64,000 nucleotides of DNA from Achromobacter aegrifaciens (GTDB lineage Bacteria; Pseudomonadota; Gammaproteobacteria; Burkholderiales; Burkholderiaceae_B), in NCBI RefSeq assembly GCF_902859735.1, contig NZ_CADIJY010000002.1, forward strand, positions 310,001-374,000, read 5' to 3'. Shown one piece after another: positions 16,355 to 24,451 of the stretch. Below the pieces are notes generated by a model that did not search any database, had not been told where the DNA came from, and saw only the letters and a program-made list of their open reading frames with translations. A program made the translations under genes and the position numbers. Position 1 is the stretch's first letter; each line of letters starts with the position of its first letter.

Positions 16355-17787
16355 GCGGCGGCGGCGCGCGGCAGGCTGACCGTGAAGCAGGCGCCTGCCG
16401 GGCTGAGATTGCGCGCGGCGATGCGGCCGTCCATGGAGCCGGCCAGCGTGTCGCACAGCGCCAGGCCCAGGCCCATGCCTTGCGGCCGCGTGGTGTAGAA
16501 GGGAGCGAACAGGCGCGGCAGCGCGTCGGCGGCGATGCCGGGGCCGGTGTCGCTGACGCTGAACAGGTAGGCGTCGCCATCGGCGCGGCCTTCCAGCAAG
16601 ATCTGGCGCGGTCCGGGAACGTCGGCCAGCGCATCGGCGGCGTTCTGCACCAGATTGTGCAGGATCTGCTCCAGGGCCACGCGGTCGCCCAGCGGCCGCA
16701 CGCCTGGGCTGGCGTTGTGCCAGCTCAGCCGTATGCCCAGCCGGGCCAGTTCCGTTTCGCGCAGAAAGCGCAGCGACGCCACCAAGGCGTCGGGGTCCAG
16801 CGCCTCGCGCCGGGCGGGCGAGCTGGGCTGCACCAGGGCGCGCATGCGGCTGATGATTTCGGCCGCGCGCTTGGCCTGTTCGGCGCTGGCCAATAGCGCG
16901 TGGCGCACGGCGGGGCGTTCCTCTTCGTCGTCCAGCAGCCGCTCGGCGGCGCGGGTCTGGGCCAGGATGGCGGTCAGCGGCTGGTTCAATTCATGGGCGA
17001 TGCCGGCGGCCATTTCGCCCAGCGTGCTCAGGCGCGCCATGGCGCCCAGGCGCAGTTGTTCCTGGTGGCGGCGGGCCTGGGCGCGCGAGCGCTGCCACGC
17101 CGCGGCGCCGGCCACCAGCAGCGCGCTGGCCAGGCCCCAGGCGAGCCAGGTGGCCCAGGGCCAGGCGCCGGGCGTCAGCGTGCGCGTGCTGCGCATCTGG
17201 AAGGGTTGGCTGGCCGCGCCCAGCGGCTTTTGCAGGGCCAGCGGCCAGCCGGGGCTGCCGGCGTCGGGCTGCTTGTCCAGCAGCCGCAGCGGGGTCTGGT
17301 CCACCGTCAGGGTGAGGTTGGCAAGGCCGGGAGGAAAGTCGGCCGCGGGTATCAGCTGGCTGGCGTCCAGCAGCAGGCTCCAGCCCGAGGGCGCCACCAG
17401 CCAGTAGCGGGCGCTGTCCACTGGCAGCGTCACCGGCCGGCCCAGGCCGCGCGCGCGGTCGACGGCGGCCGCAAGGCCCGGAGGTTCCGCCACGCTGCCG
17501 CTCCAGGCGCCGCCGGGCAGGTAGCCCAGCCCCAGCAGTTGGGGCATGGCCGGCCGCAGGCTGGGATAAAGGCGTTCCGGAGCAGGGGGATGGGAAAGGG
17601 CGGCCAGCGTCGCCAGCACGGCTTCATGCTGCACCGTTTTTTGGCTCAGCATGCGCTGCGCCACGCTGGTGCTCTGGGTGAAGCGTTCGTACTGGTCCAC
17701 ATAGTCCTGCCGCCCGATCCAGAGGGCGCCGAAGGAGAACAGGACCAGCCAGCAGAAGAAGGCGCGAGCGCGCGATAGGGGATTCAC
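16351..17787 (-). CDS. Sensor histidine kinase with periplasmic sensor domain
   Basis: The 478-residue kinase has membrane segments at about 8-24 and 208-231 enclosing a 180-residue periplasmic domain, then an H-box GEMAAGIAHELNQPLTAI with His265. The N-box NLVQNAADAL contains Asn382, and SDTGPGI and GMGLGLAL form the ATP lid region. The layout resembles DctB/TtrS/FixL-type (HPK4) kinases. The start appears to be GTG, needed to include the first membrane segment, with no good ribosome site. It is cotranscribed with the response regulator. What the periplasmic domain senses is unknown; the adjacent GlcG/HbpS-like exported protein makes heme, redox or small acids possible. Confidence 0.9.
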   Translation of the reverse strand: MNPLSRARAFFCWLVLFSFGALWIGRQDYVDQYERFTQSTSVAQRMLSQKTVQHEAVLATLAALSHPPAPERLYPSLRPAMPQLLGLGYLPGGAWSGSVAEPPGLAAAVDRARGLGRPVTLPVDSARYWLVAPSGWSLLLDASQLIPAADFPPGLANLTLTVDQTPLRLLDKQPDAGSPGWPLALQKPLGAASQPFQMRSTRTLTPGAWPWATWLAWGLASALLVAGAAAWQRSRAQARRHQEQLRLGAMARLSTLGEMAAGIAHELNQPLTAILAQTRAAERLLDDEEERPAVRHALLASAEQAKRAAEIISRMRALVQPSSPARREALDPDALVASLRFLRETELARLGIRLSWHNASPGVRPLGDRVALEQILHNLVQNAADALADVPGPRQILLEGRADGDAYLFSVSDTGPGIAADALPRLFAPFYTTRPQGMGLGLALCDTLAGSMDGRIAARNLSPAGACFTVSLPRAAAA

Positions 17788-17824
17788 GCCTGAAATTATG
17801 CCTTGCGGCCAACACGGGCAGGAA

Positions 17825-17840
17825 TCCGTAAGGCTACGGA
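17825..17840. promoter_or_regulatory. Palindrome TCCGTA-AGGC-TACGGA upstream of the sensor-kinase gene
   Basis: This is the second copy of the TCCGTA-N4-TACGGA element. On the minus strand a CATAAT (17800-17795) fits a -10 box, which would put the site centre near -44, the usual place for a FixJ-type activator. It lies in the 64-base gap between the HPP-CBS stop and the kinase start, so autoregulation is the simple reading. Confidence 0.65.
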
Positions 17841-17851
17841 GGGGTGGGCGC

Positions 17852-19030
17852 TCAGGCCGCCAGCCGCTGGGCGTCCGGGTCCGGCGCCTGCGAACTGGCC
17901 GCGAGCGCGATCTGGTACAGCGCCGCCACCAGGTCCGATTGCGTCACCAGTCCGACCAGGTTGCGCGCTTCATCCAGCACCGGCACGCAATGCAGGCTGT
18001 CCGACATGGGGCGGGCCAGCTCGATGACGGGCAGGCCGGGGGTGGCGAAGGGCACTTCGCTGCGCATGCAATCGGCCACCAGCAGGTCGGGCGCGGTATC
18101 CGCATCGGCAGCGACGGCAGCCAGCCGGGTCCGGCGCGCCAGCACGTCGCCCTGGCTGACCATGCCGGCGTAGCGGCCGGCCGAATCCAGCACCGGCAAT
18201 GCCTGCAGGCGATGCTTGTCGAACAGGCGCACGGTGTAGTCCAGCGGGTCCTGGGCCTGTACCGTGACTACGTCGCGCGACATGATGTCGGCGCAATGCA
18301 CGTCGCCGAAGCGGCGCACGCTGGCGCGCATTTCCGCGGCCAGGACGATTTCTTCCAGGTCTTCCTTGCTGATGTCCAGCAGCTCGCCGCGCTGCGTGAG
18401 CGCGTCGTCCAGGTCGGCCAGGCTGAAGCCCAGGCGAGCGCTGGGCGCGAGGTCGCGGGTGTTGTGGCCAGCGGCCGGGTCGGCGTGGCGGCGCGGATAA
18501 TTGCGCTTGAGCGCGCCATTGAAGACCACGGCGATGCACAGCAGGATGGCGGAGTTCAGCGCCACGGGCCAGAGCGCAAAGCCGTAGCCCAGGCTGGCGA
18601 CCGCGGGGCCGCCCAGCACGGCGGTCAGCGCCACTGCGCCGCTGGGCGGATGCAGGCAGCGCAAAGAGAACATGGCGCCGATGGCCAGCGCCACCGCCAC
18701 GGCGGCAGCCACGCCGGGCACAGGGATGAACTGGGCGCAGAAGACGCCGATCAGGGCCGATACCAGATTGCCGGCCATGATGGACCAGGGTTGAGCGAGC
18801 GGACTGGCTGGGGCGGCGAACAGCAGCACGGCGGACGCGCCCATGGGGGCGATGAACCAGGGGCTGGCGTCGCCCAGCGCGTGGCGGCCCACCCATTCCG
18901 TGCAGAACAGGCCAAGCAGCGCGCCCAGCACGCCGTAGAGCTTCTCGCGTCCGTTGACGCCCACCGGCGCTGGCGCGAACGAGCCCAGCCAGCGCTTGAT
19001 TGCTACACCCAAAACGATCTCCTCGCGCAT
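17852..19030 (-). CDS. HPP-family membrane protein with two CBS domains
   Basis: The 392-residue protein starts with four to five membrane helices of the HPP family (SPWFIAPMGASAVLLFAAPASPLAQPWSIMAGNLVSALIGV, then LHPPSGAVALTAVLGG with the namesake HPP). A linker leads to a CBS pair (CADIMSRDVVTVQAQDPLDYTVRLFDKHRLQALPVLD and VADCMRSEVPFATPGLPVIELARPMSDSLHCVPVLD). HPP proteins have been linked to nitrite transport in plastids; bacterial roles are not settled. CBS domains usually bind adenosine nucleotides and regulate the channel. I chose the internal ATG (MREEIV); the frame also opens at 19081, inside a 20-base palindrome. It follows the MarR gene on the same strand. Confidence 0.85.
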   Translation of the reverse strand: MREEIVLGVAIKRWLGSFAPAPVGVNGREKLYGVLGALLGLFCTEWVGRHALGDASPWFIAPMGASAVLLFAAPASPLAQPWSIMAGNLVSALIGVFCAQFIPVPGVAAAVAVALAIGAMFSLRCLHPPSGAVALTAVLGGPAVASLGYGFALWPVALNSAILLCIAVVFNGALKRNYPRRHADPAAGHNTRDLAPSARLGFSLADLDDALTQRGELLDISKEDLEEIVLAAEMRASVRRFGDVHCADIMSRDVVTVQAQDPLDYTVRLFDKHRLQALPVLDSAGRYAGMVSQGDVLARRTRLAAVAADADTAPDLLVADCMRSEVPFATPGLPVIELARPMSDSLHCVPVLDEARNLVGLVTQSDLVAALYQIALAASSQAPDPDAQRLAA

Positions 19031-19035
19031 CGATA

Positions 19036-19050
19036 TGTCGCGGGGCGACA
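19036..19050. promoter_or_regulatory. Inverted repeat TGTCGC-GGG-GCGACA just upstream of HPP-CBS start
   Basis: This is a perfect 6+6 base dyad directly before the chosen start of the HPP-CBS gene. It could be an operator or an RNA hairpin covering the ribosome-binding region, where no normal Shine-Dalgarno sequence is visible. Confidence 0.4.
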
Positions 19051-19074
19051 ATTTATCACGCGAGGCAAAGCTGC

Positions 19075-19094
19075 GCTGCATAAGCTTATGCAGC
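19075..19094. promoter_or_regulatory. 20-base perfect palindrome GCTGCATAAGCTTATGCAGC
   Basis: The palindrome has no central spacer and lies between the MarR stop and the HPP-CBS start. It is long enough that chance is unlikely at one given site, and its AT-rich core stands out from the GC-rich surroundings. It may be the operator for the HPP-CBS gene, perhaps for the adjacent MarR protein, but no second copy was seen in the window. Confidence 0.5.
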
Positions 19095-19104
19095 AGGGCG
19101 TGGA

Positions 19105-19557
19105 TCAGGCGTTGCCGGAGTCGTCGCCGATGCGGGTCAGCAGGCGCGTCAGCAGCGGGCGCATGGCGCGTAGCTCTTCCAGGTGCGAGGCCGAGAGGTC
19201 TTCGAGCATGCGCTCGGCCTTCGCGGTCAGCACGACCTCGACGCGGCGGCCGTCCTCGGGGTCCGCCTCGCGGCTGACCAGATCCAGGCGCGCCAGCCGG
19301 CCCACCAGTTCGGCGGCCGTGTGGGGCCGGATCAGGAGGCGTTCGGCGATTTCGCCCACGTACAGGCCGCGGCGGCCAGGGACGTTCTTGCGCGTGCCCT
19401 TGATGGCGAGCAGCGCCTGGTGCTGCTGCGGCATCAGGTCCAGTCCGGCGGCGGCGTTTTCGCTGAAGGCGGCAAAGCGGCGCAGCGCATAGCGGAAGTC
19501 GGCCAGGAGCTCGTAGTCCGTGGCGGTCAGCTGGGGTGGGGGCGAGGGCGGTTTCAC
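19105..19557 (-). CDS. MarR-family transcriptional regulator
   Basis: The 150-residue protein has the MarR winged helix: LMPQQHQALLAIKG, then GLYVGEIAERLLIRPHTAAELVGRLARLDLVSREADPEDGRRVEVVLTAKAERML, with the wing DPEDGRR. It should repress as a dimer, responding to small aromatic or anionic ligands. The start is GTG, with a TAGAAT only eight bases upstream and no ribosome site, so a leaderless mRNA is possible. It is divergent from the ClC channel and precedes the HPP-CBS gene, which suggests it regulates both transport proteins. Confidence 0.9.
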   Translation of the reverse strand: MKPPSPPPQLTATDYELLADFRYALRRFAAFSENAAAGLDLMPQQHQALLAIKGTRKNVPGRRGLYVGEIAERLLIRPHTAAELVGRLARLDLVSREADPEDGRRVEVVLTAKAERMLEDLSASHLEELRAMRPLLTRLLTRIGDDSGNA

Positions 19558-19570
19558 CTGGGCGATTCTA

Positions 19571-19595
19571 ATATATGTCGTGATACGATATATAT
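19571..19595. promoter_or_regulatory. Putative MarR operator between marR-like and ClC genes
   Basis: ATATATGTCG-TGATA-CGATATATAT is an inverted repeat with nine of ten arm pairs. It is the only strongly AT-rich stretch in the 80-base gap, so it overlaps the promoters of both genes. This is the common MarR autoregulation layout. Confidence 0.55.
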
Positions 19596-19637
19596 GACAT
19601 TTCGCAAATCCCTGCGCAATTCTTCCCGTCTTCGAAC

Positions 19638-21425
19638 ATGCCTCCCACTTCTTCCTCCGCCCGGGCCGCGCTGCGCCTGGGCGACTTCACCACGGACAAA
19701 CGCGTGGTCCTGCTCATGGGCCTGGCCATCCCGGTCGGCCTGGCCAGCGTAGCCGCGGCCTGGGCCCTGCTGCGGCTGATCGCGCTGTGCACCAATCTGG
19801 CGTACCACCAGCAGTTCTCTTTCAAGGACCAGCCCATCACGACAGGCCACCTGGGCCTGGCTTCGGTCGCCATTCCGGTGGTGGGCTGCCTCATCATCGG
19901 CTTCATGGCGCGCTACGGTTCGGAAAAGATCCGCGGCCACGGGATTCCGGAGGCGATGGAAGCCATCCTGATCGGCAAGAGCCGCATCCAGCCCAAGGTG
20001 GCGGTGTTGAAGCCCGTGTCTTCCGCCATCTCCATCGGCACGGGCGGCCCGTTCGGGGCCGAAGGCCCGATCATCATGACGGGCGGCGCCATCGGCTCGC
20101 TGCTGGCGCAGACCATCCACCTGGACGACGGCGAACGCAAGACCCTGCTGGTGGCCGGCGCGGCCGCGGGCATGACGGCCATCTTTGCCACGCCCTTGGC
20201 GGCGGTGCTGTTGGCGGTTGAGCTGCTGCTGTTCGAATGGAAGCCGCGCAGCTTCCTGCCGGTGGCGATGGCGGCGCTGGTGGCGGCGGCCACGCGCGCC
20301 TTCGTGCTGGATGGCGGACCGATATTCGCGTATTCGGGTTCGCTGGGGTTCACGCCCGCGCATCTGCTGGCCTGCGCCGCCGTGGGCGTGCTGGCCGGGC
20401 TGGGATCGGGCGTGCTGACCTCCATGGTCTATGCGGCCGAGGACCTGTTCGAGAAACTGCCGCTGCACTGGATGTGGTGGCCGGCCTTCGGCGGCCTGGT
20501 GATCGGCCTGGGCGGCTTGATCGAGCCGGCGGCGCTGGGCGTGGGCTACGACAACATCCGCCATCTGTTGGCGGGTGATCTGGCGTTCCAGGCCGTGCTG
20601 CTGCTTCTGGCGGTCAAGGTCATCATCTGGTCCGTCGCGCTGGGTTCGGGGACCTCGGGCGGGGTGCTGGCGCCGCTGCTGATATTCGGCGGCGCGTTGG
20701 GGGCATTGGCCACGCCGTTGCTGCCGCAGGCCGATCCGGGCTTCTGGGCGCTGCTGGGCATGGCCGCAATGATGGGCGGCACCATGCGCGCGCCGCTGAC
20801 CGCGACCCTGTTCGCGGTGGAACTGACCGGCGACATGGGCGCGCTGCTGCCAGTATTGGCCGCCTGCGTGTTCGCGTATGGGATGACAGTGCTGCTGCTC
20901 AAGCGTTCCATCCTGACCGAGAAGATCGCGCGGCGCGGCCACCATATCAGCCGCGAATACCGCGTGGATCCCTTCGACCTGCTCCGGGTCAGCCAGGTGA
21001 TGACCACGCCGGTCCAGACGCTGCCGGCCGACTGGACGGTGGCGCAGGCCATCGCGCATTTCACGACGGCGCAGCCGGTGCATACCAGCTATCCGGTGCT
21101 GGATGCCGAAGGCGTGGTGGTAGGCGAAGTCACGCGCGCCGATACGCTGGCCTGGGCCATCGACGACGAGCAGACCGGGCGTACGTTGGCCGAGGCCCTG
21201 CAAGGCCGCGACCTGGTGTACGGCCATCCCGAGGAACTGGCCAGCCAGATCGCCGACCGCATGGCGCTGACCGGCGCCGGCCGCATACCCATCCTGGACC
21301 GGGCCAACGGCCGGCTGGTGGGCATCGTGGGGCGCAAGGACCTGTTCCGCTCGCGCGCGCGGCGGCTGCGCGAGGAAAGCCAGCGCACCGCGTACTTCCG
21401 CCGCACGCCTTCAGCGGGCGGGTGA
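19638..21425 (+). CDS. ClC-family chloride channel/transporter with CBS pair
   Basis: The 595-residue protein has a ClC membrane core of about 430 residues and a cytoplasmic CBS pair at about 455-575. Signature segments are GHGIPEAMEAI, GTGGPFGAEGPIIMTGGAIGS (with the gating Glu in GAEGP) and GSGTSGGVLAPLLIFGGALG. The first CBS (VMTTPVQTLPADWTVAQAI) and second CBS regions are clear. It would move chloride or another anion across the inner membrane, as a channel or an H+ antiporter; the GSGTSGG selectivity segment is a Thr-containing variant. It is divergent from the MarR gene and converges on a LysR gene with a 15-base overlap. Confidence 0.93.
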   Translation: MPPTSSSARAALRLGDFTTDKRVVLLMGLAIPVGLASVAAAWALLRLIALCTNLAYHQQFSFKDQPITTGHLGLASVAIPVVGCLIIGFMARYGSEKIRGHGIPEAMEAILIGKSRIQPKVAVLKPVSSAISIGTGGPFGAEGPIIMTGGAIGSLLAQTIHLDDGERKTLLVAGAAAGMTAIFATPLAAVLLAVELLLFEWKPRSFLPVAMAALVAAATRAFVLDGGPIFAYSGSLGFTPAHLLACAAVGVLAGLGSGVLTSMVYAAEDLFEKLPLHWMWWPAFGGLVIGLGGLIEPAALGVGYDNIRHLLAGDLAFQAVLLLLAVKVIIWSVALGSGTSGGVLAPLLIFGGALGALATPLLPQADPGFWALLGMAAMMGGTMRAPLTATLFAVELTGDMGALLPVLAACVFAYGMTVLLLKRSILTEKIARRGHHISREYRVDPFDLLRVSQVMTTPVQTLPADWTVAQAIAHFTTAQPVHTSYPVLDAEGVVVGEVTRADTLAWAIDDEQTGRTLAEALQGRDLVYGHPEELASQIADRMALTGAGRIPILDRANGRLVGIVGRKDLFRSRARRLREESQRTAYFRRTPSAGG

Positions 21426-22304
21426 GGCGCGCAGCTCCCACAACACGTCCAGCACGTGCCGGGTGGCTTGCTCCACCTGCCCGGCGCGGTGCGCGATGCC
21501 CAGCGGGCGCCAAAGGGCCGGCCGCAGCGCGCGCATGTCGATGCGCGGATCCGGCTGCGGCGCGGTGGCCTCGTGCGGCAGCAGCGTGGCGCCGTAGCCC
21601 GCGGCCACCAGGCTCTTGATGGCGTCGTTGTAATTCAGCTGGATGCGGGCGCGCGGGTTCAGGCCGGCGGCGGCGAACCATTCGCCCGTCAGGCGCGACA
21701 GCCGCGTGCTGGCGTCGTTCAGGATCAGCGGCCGTTCGGCCAGCCAGGCCGGCGTCAGGCGCGCGGGCGCTTTCCAGCTGGCGGGCAGGAAGGCCATGAC
21801 CGGGTCGCGCCGCCAGGGGCGCAACACCAGGCCTTCCAGCGGCGGCTGGGGCAGGGCCACCAGGCCCACGTCCAGCGAACTGTCGGCCAGGCGCAGGAGC
21901 GTTTCCTGCGAAGTCAGCACAGCCACTTGCACGTCAATGCCGGGATGGTTGCGCCCCAGCGTTTCCAGGGCCTGCGGCAGCAAGTGGGCTATGGCGCCGG
22001 TGGAAGCCCCCAGCCGCACGCGCCCGGACAAGCCCTGCACCTGCCGCTGCACGTCGTCCAGCGCCTGGTCGGCATCGGCCAGCAGGCGGCGCGCGCGTTC
22101 CAGCAGGGTTTCGCCGATGGCGGTGGGGCGGACCTGGCCGCGCTTGCGCGTGAGCAGCGGCGCGCCAATGCGTTCCTCCAGGTCGGCCACATGCAGGCTG
22201 ACGGTGGGCGGGGCCAGGTGCAGCGCGCGCGCCGCGTCGGCGAACGAGCCCAGGTCGGCAATGGCAACCAGGGTGCGCAGGCGGTCCAGGCTGATTTCAC
22301 GCAT
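21411..22304 (-). CDS. LysR-family transcriptional regulator
   Basis: The 297-residue protein has the N-terminal winged helix (LDRLRTLVAIADLGSFADAARALHLAPPTVSLHVADLEERIGAPLLTRKRGQVRPTAIGETLLERARR) and a standard effector domain (GRVRLGASTGAIAHLLPQAL). It is divergent from argC, so argC is a possible target, but LysR proteins also act elsewhere. The effector is unknown. The 3' end overlaps the ClC gene on the other strand. Confidence 0.92.
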   Translation of the reverse strand: MREISLDRLRTLVAIADLGSFADAARALHLAPPTVSLHVADLEERIGAPLLTRKRGQVRPTAIGETLLERARRLLADADQALDDVQRQVQGLSGRVRLGASTGAIAHLLPQALETLGRNHPGIDVQVAVLTSQETLLRLADSSLDVGLVALPQPPLEGLVLRPWRRDPVMAFLPASWKAPARLTPAWLAERPLILNDASTRLSRLTGEWFAAAGLNPRARIQLNYNDAIKSLVAAGYGATLLPHEATAPQPDPRIDMRALRPALWRPLGIAHRAGQVEQATRHVLDVLWELRASPAR

Positions 22305-22436
22305 GACGGTATCGTTCAGGAAAGCTGAATTGGATAGTCATGATATTCGACTTTTGTTATCTGCCAGTCCAGCCGATGATGGAGTCCTGCGCCCGGAACC
22401 CCTTCCGGCGCGCCTTTGATCCAGGACGCAAGCGCC
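22305..22436. promoter_or_regulatory. LysR/argC divergent promoter region
   Basis: The gap is AT-rich compared with its flanks at 22325-22370. The dyad ATA-GTCATGA-TAT near 22333-22345 is of the size LysR proteins use. I cannot place -35 and -10 boxes with confidence. Confidence 0.35.
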
Positions 22437-23369
22437 ATGACCCAACCTCTAGTTTTCATCGACGGCGACCAGGGCACCACCGGCCTGCAGATCCATGAAC
22501 GCCTGCATGGGCGCACGGACCTGCGGCTGCTGACGCTGCCCGAGGCGGAACGCAAGGACCCGCAACGCCGCGCGCAGGCGATCAACGGCTGCGACATCGC
22601 CATTCTCTGCCTGCCGGACGAACCGGCGCGTCAGGCTGCCGCGTCCATCGTCAATCCCGCGGTACGGGTGATAGACGCCAGTTCCGCCCACCGCACGACG
22701 CCGGGCTGGGTCTATGGCTTTCCGGAAATGAACGCGGAGCAGGCCGGACTGATCGCCCAGGCGCTGCGGGTCAGCAACCCGGGTTGTTATCCCACGGGCG
22801 CGGTCGCGTTGCTGGGTCCGCTGGTGCGAGCCGGGCTGGTGCCGGCCGACTATCCGGTGGTGGTGCACGCGGTATCAGGCTATTCGGGCGGCGGGCGCGC
22901 GGCGGTGGACGCCTACGAAGCCGCGGACGGCGCGCCGGGACCGGCGTTCCAGCTCTACGGCCTGGGCCTGGCGCACAAGCACACGCCCGAGATCGAGCGG
23001 CATGCGGGCCTGACGCAGCGGCCGGTGTTCGTGCCGGCCTACGGCGCCTATCGCCAGGGCATCGTCCTGACCGTGCCGCTGCAGCTGCGCCTGCTGCCGG
23101 CGGGCGTCGACATGGAACGCCTGCACGCCTGCCTGCAGCGGCATTACGAGGGCGCGCGCCACGTGCAGGTCGTGGCGCCGCAGGACGCGGCCGCCCATAC
23201 GCACCTGGATCCGCAGGCGCTCAATGGCACCAACGACCTGCGCCTGGCCGTGTACGGCAATGCGCAGCACGGCCAGGTGCTGCTGACGGCGGTGTTCGAC
23301 AACCTGGGCAAGGGCGCGTCGGGCGCGGCGGTGCAGAACCTGGACCTGATGCTGGCCGCGCTGAAATAA
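22437..23369 (+). CDS. argC: N-acetyl-gamma-glutamyl-phosphate reductase, type 2 (short form)
   Basis: The 310-residue protein is the short ArgC form: [17 protein letters not shown] binds [15 protein letters not shown] carries the nucleophile Cys117, and [10 protein letters not shown] has the catalytic His. It reduces N-acetylglutamyl-phosphate to the semialdehyde in arginine synthesis. I chose the ATG with AGGACG upstream; a TTG seven codons earlier is unlikely. It sits alone, divergent from a LysR gene and away from other arginine genes, which is common in beta-proteobacteria. Confidence 0.93.
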   Translation: MTQPLVFIDGDQGTTGLQIHERLHGRTDLRLLTLPEAERKDPQRRAQAINGCDIAILCLPDEPARQAAASIVNPAVRVIDASSAHRTTPGWVYGFPEMNAEQAGLIAQALRVSNPGCYPTGAVALLGPLVRAGLVPADYPVVVHAVSGYSGGGRAAVDAYEAADGAPGPAFQLYGLGLAHKHTPEIERHAGLTQRPVFVPAYGAYRQGIVLTVPLQLRLLPAGVDMERLHACLQRHYEGARHVQVVAPQDAAAHTHLDPQALNGTNDLRLAVYGNAQHGQVLLTAVFDNLGKGASGAAVQNLDLMLAALK

Positions 23370-23408
23370 CCACCATGGCCCTGGGCTGCCGCAACGGCCC
23401 GCGCTGGC

Positions 23409-24314
23409 TCAGGCCGTAGCCCGGTCCGCCAGCGTCTCCACCACCAGGCGCCGCAGCCAGACGGTGCCCGGGTCGCTTTCGAAGCGGGCGTGCCAATGCA
23501 CCGTCACAGACAGCGGCGGCAGAGCGATGGGCAGCGGGCGTATCTGGAACGCGTCGTCGTGGTTGAACCAGATCGCGGCCCGCAGCGGCAGGGTCATGGT
23601 GAGATCGGTGCGCCGCACGATCTCGGCGGCCGCCGAGAAATGCGGCAAGGTCAGATATGGCCTGCGCGGCAGGCCGGCCTCGCTCAGCACGTCGTCCAGC
23701 AAGCGGTGGGCGCTGGCGCGCGAGGCCACCAGGATGTGGTCCAGGCGCTTGTATTGGCTACGGGTGAGGCCCGCCGACAACACCGGATGGCCGCGCCTGC
23801 CCATGCAGGTGTAGCGTTCGCTGAACAGTTCCGCGTGGCAGGTCTCGCTGCCCAGCCCGGCCAGGTTGCCGATGGCGAGATCGACCTCGCCGTCTTTCAG
23901 CGCCTGCGGCAGCCGTTCCAGCGGGATCTCCAATACTTCCACCTGCAGGCGCGGCGCCAGGGCGTGCACGCGTTCCATCAATGACGGCAGGAACACCATT
24001 TCACCGATATCGGACATGGACAGGCGAAAGCGCCGGGTGCTGCTTGCGGGCTCGAAGCGCTGCCGCAGGTTGACCGCTTCCGCAAAGCTGTTCATGCCGC
24101 GCTCTATGGGGTCGGCCAGGGCAAACGCGACCGGCGTGGGCTGCATGCCGGACGCCGTGCGCGCGAACAGGGGGTCGTCGAATTTTTCGCGCAAGCGCGC
24201 CAGCGCGTAGCTCACGGCGGGCTGCGTCAGGTTCAGGCGCTGCGCCGCGCGCGTGACGCTGCGTTCCTGCAGCACGGTCAGGAAAACCCGCATGAGGTTC
24301 AGATCGAAGTCCAC
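23409..24314 (-). CDS. LysR-family transcriptional regulator (NodD/SyrM-like class)
   Basis: The 301-residue protein has DFDLNLMRVFLTVLQERSVTRAAQRLNLTQPAVSYALARLREKFDDPLFARTASGMQPTPVA, the pattern of the NodD/LeuO/aromatic-catabolism subgroup with the conserved DPLF. The start is GTG after GAGAGG. It is divergent from the CoA-ligase/MFS/thiolase operon and is the natural regulator of that operon. An AT-rich control region lies between them. Confidence 0.9.
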   Translation of the reverse strand: MDFDLNLMRVFLTVLQERSVTRAAQRLNLTQPAVSYALARLREKFDDPLFARTASGMQPTPVAFALADPIERGMNSFAEAVNLRQRFEPASSTRRFRLSMSDIGEMVFLPSLMERVHALAPRLQVEVLEIPLERLPQALKDGEVDLAIGNLAGLGSETCHAELFSERYTCMGRRGHPVLSAGLTRSQYKRLDHILVASRASAHRLLDDVLSEAGLPRRPYLTLPHFSAAAEIVRRTDLTMTLPLRAAIWFNHDDAFQIRPLPIALPPLSVTVHWHARFESDPGTVWLRRLVVETLADRATA

Positions 24315-24451
24315 GCATGCCTCTCATATCAGCTTGATTTATAAGATAAATAATATCCATAAATTTGACATATAAATAGTTGATTCCTAGACTAATTTCA
24401 TAAGGCTGGGGCAACGCTTGCCGATGGCCGCAACACAGGGGAAGCACCGCC
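24315..24451 (+). promoter_or_regulatory. AT-rich divergent control region with a sigma-70-like promoter
   Basis: TTGACA (24365-24370), 17 bases, TAGACT (24388-24393) is a good promoter for the plus-strand operon, leaving a leader of about 50 bases before the ATG at 24452. The stretch 24335-24380 is very AT-rich and contains runs such as ATAAGATAAATAATATCC, where the divergent LysR protein probably binds. Confidence 0.65.
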
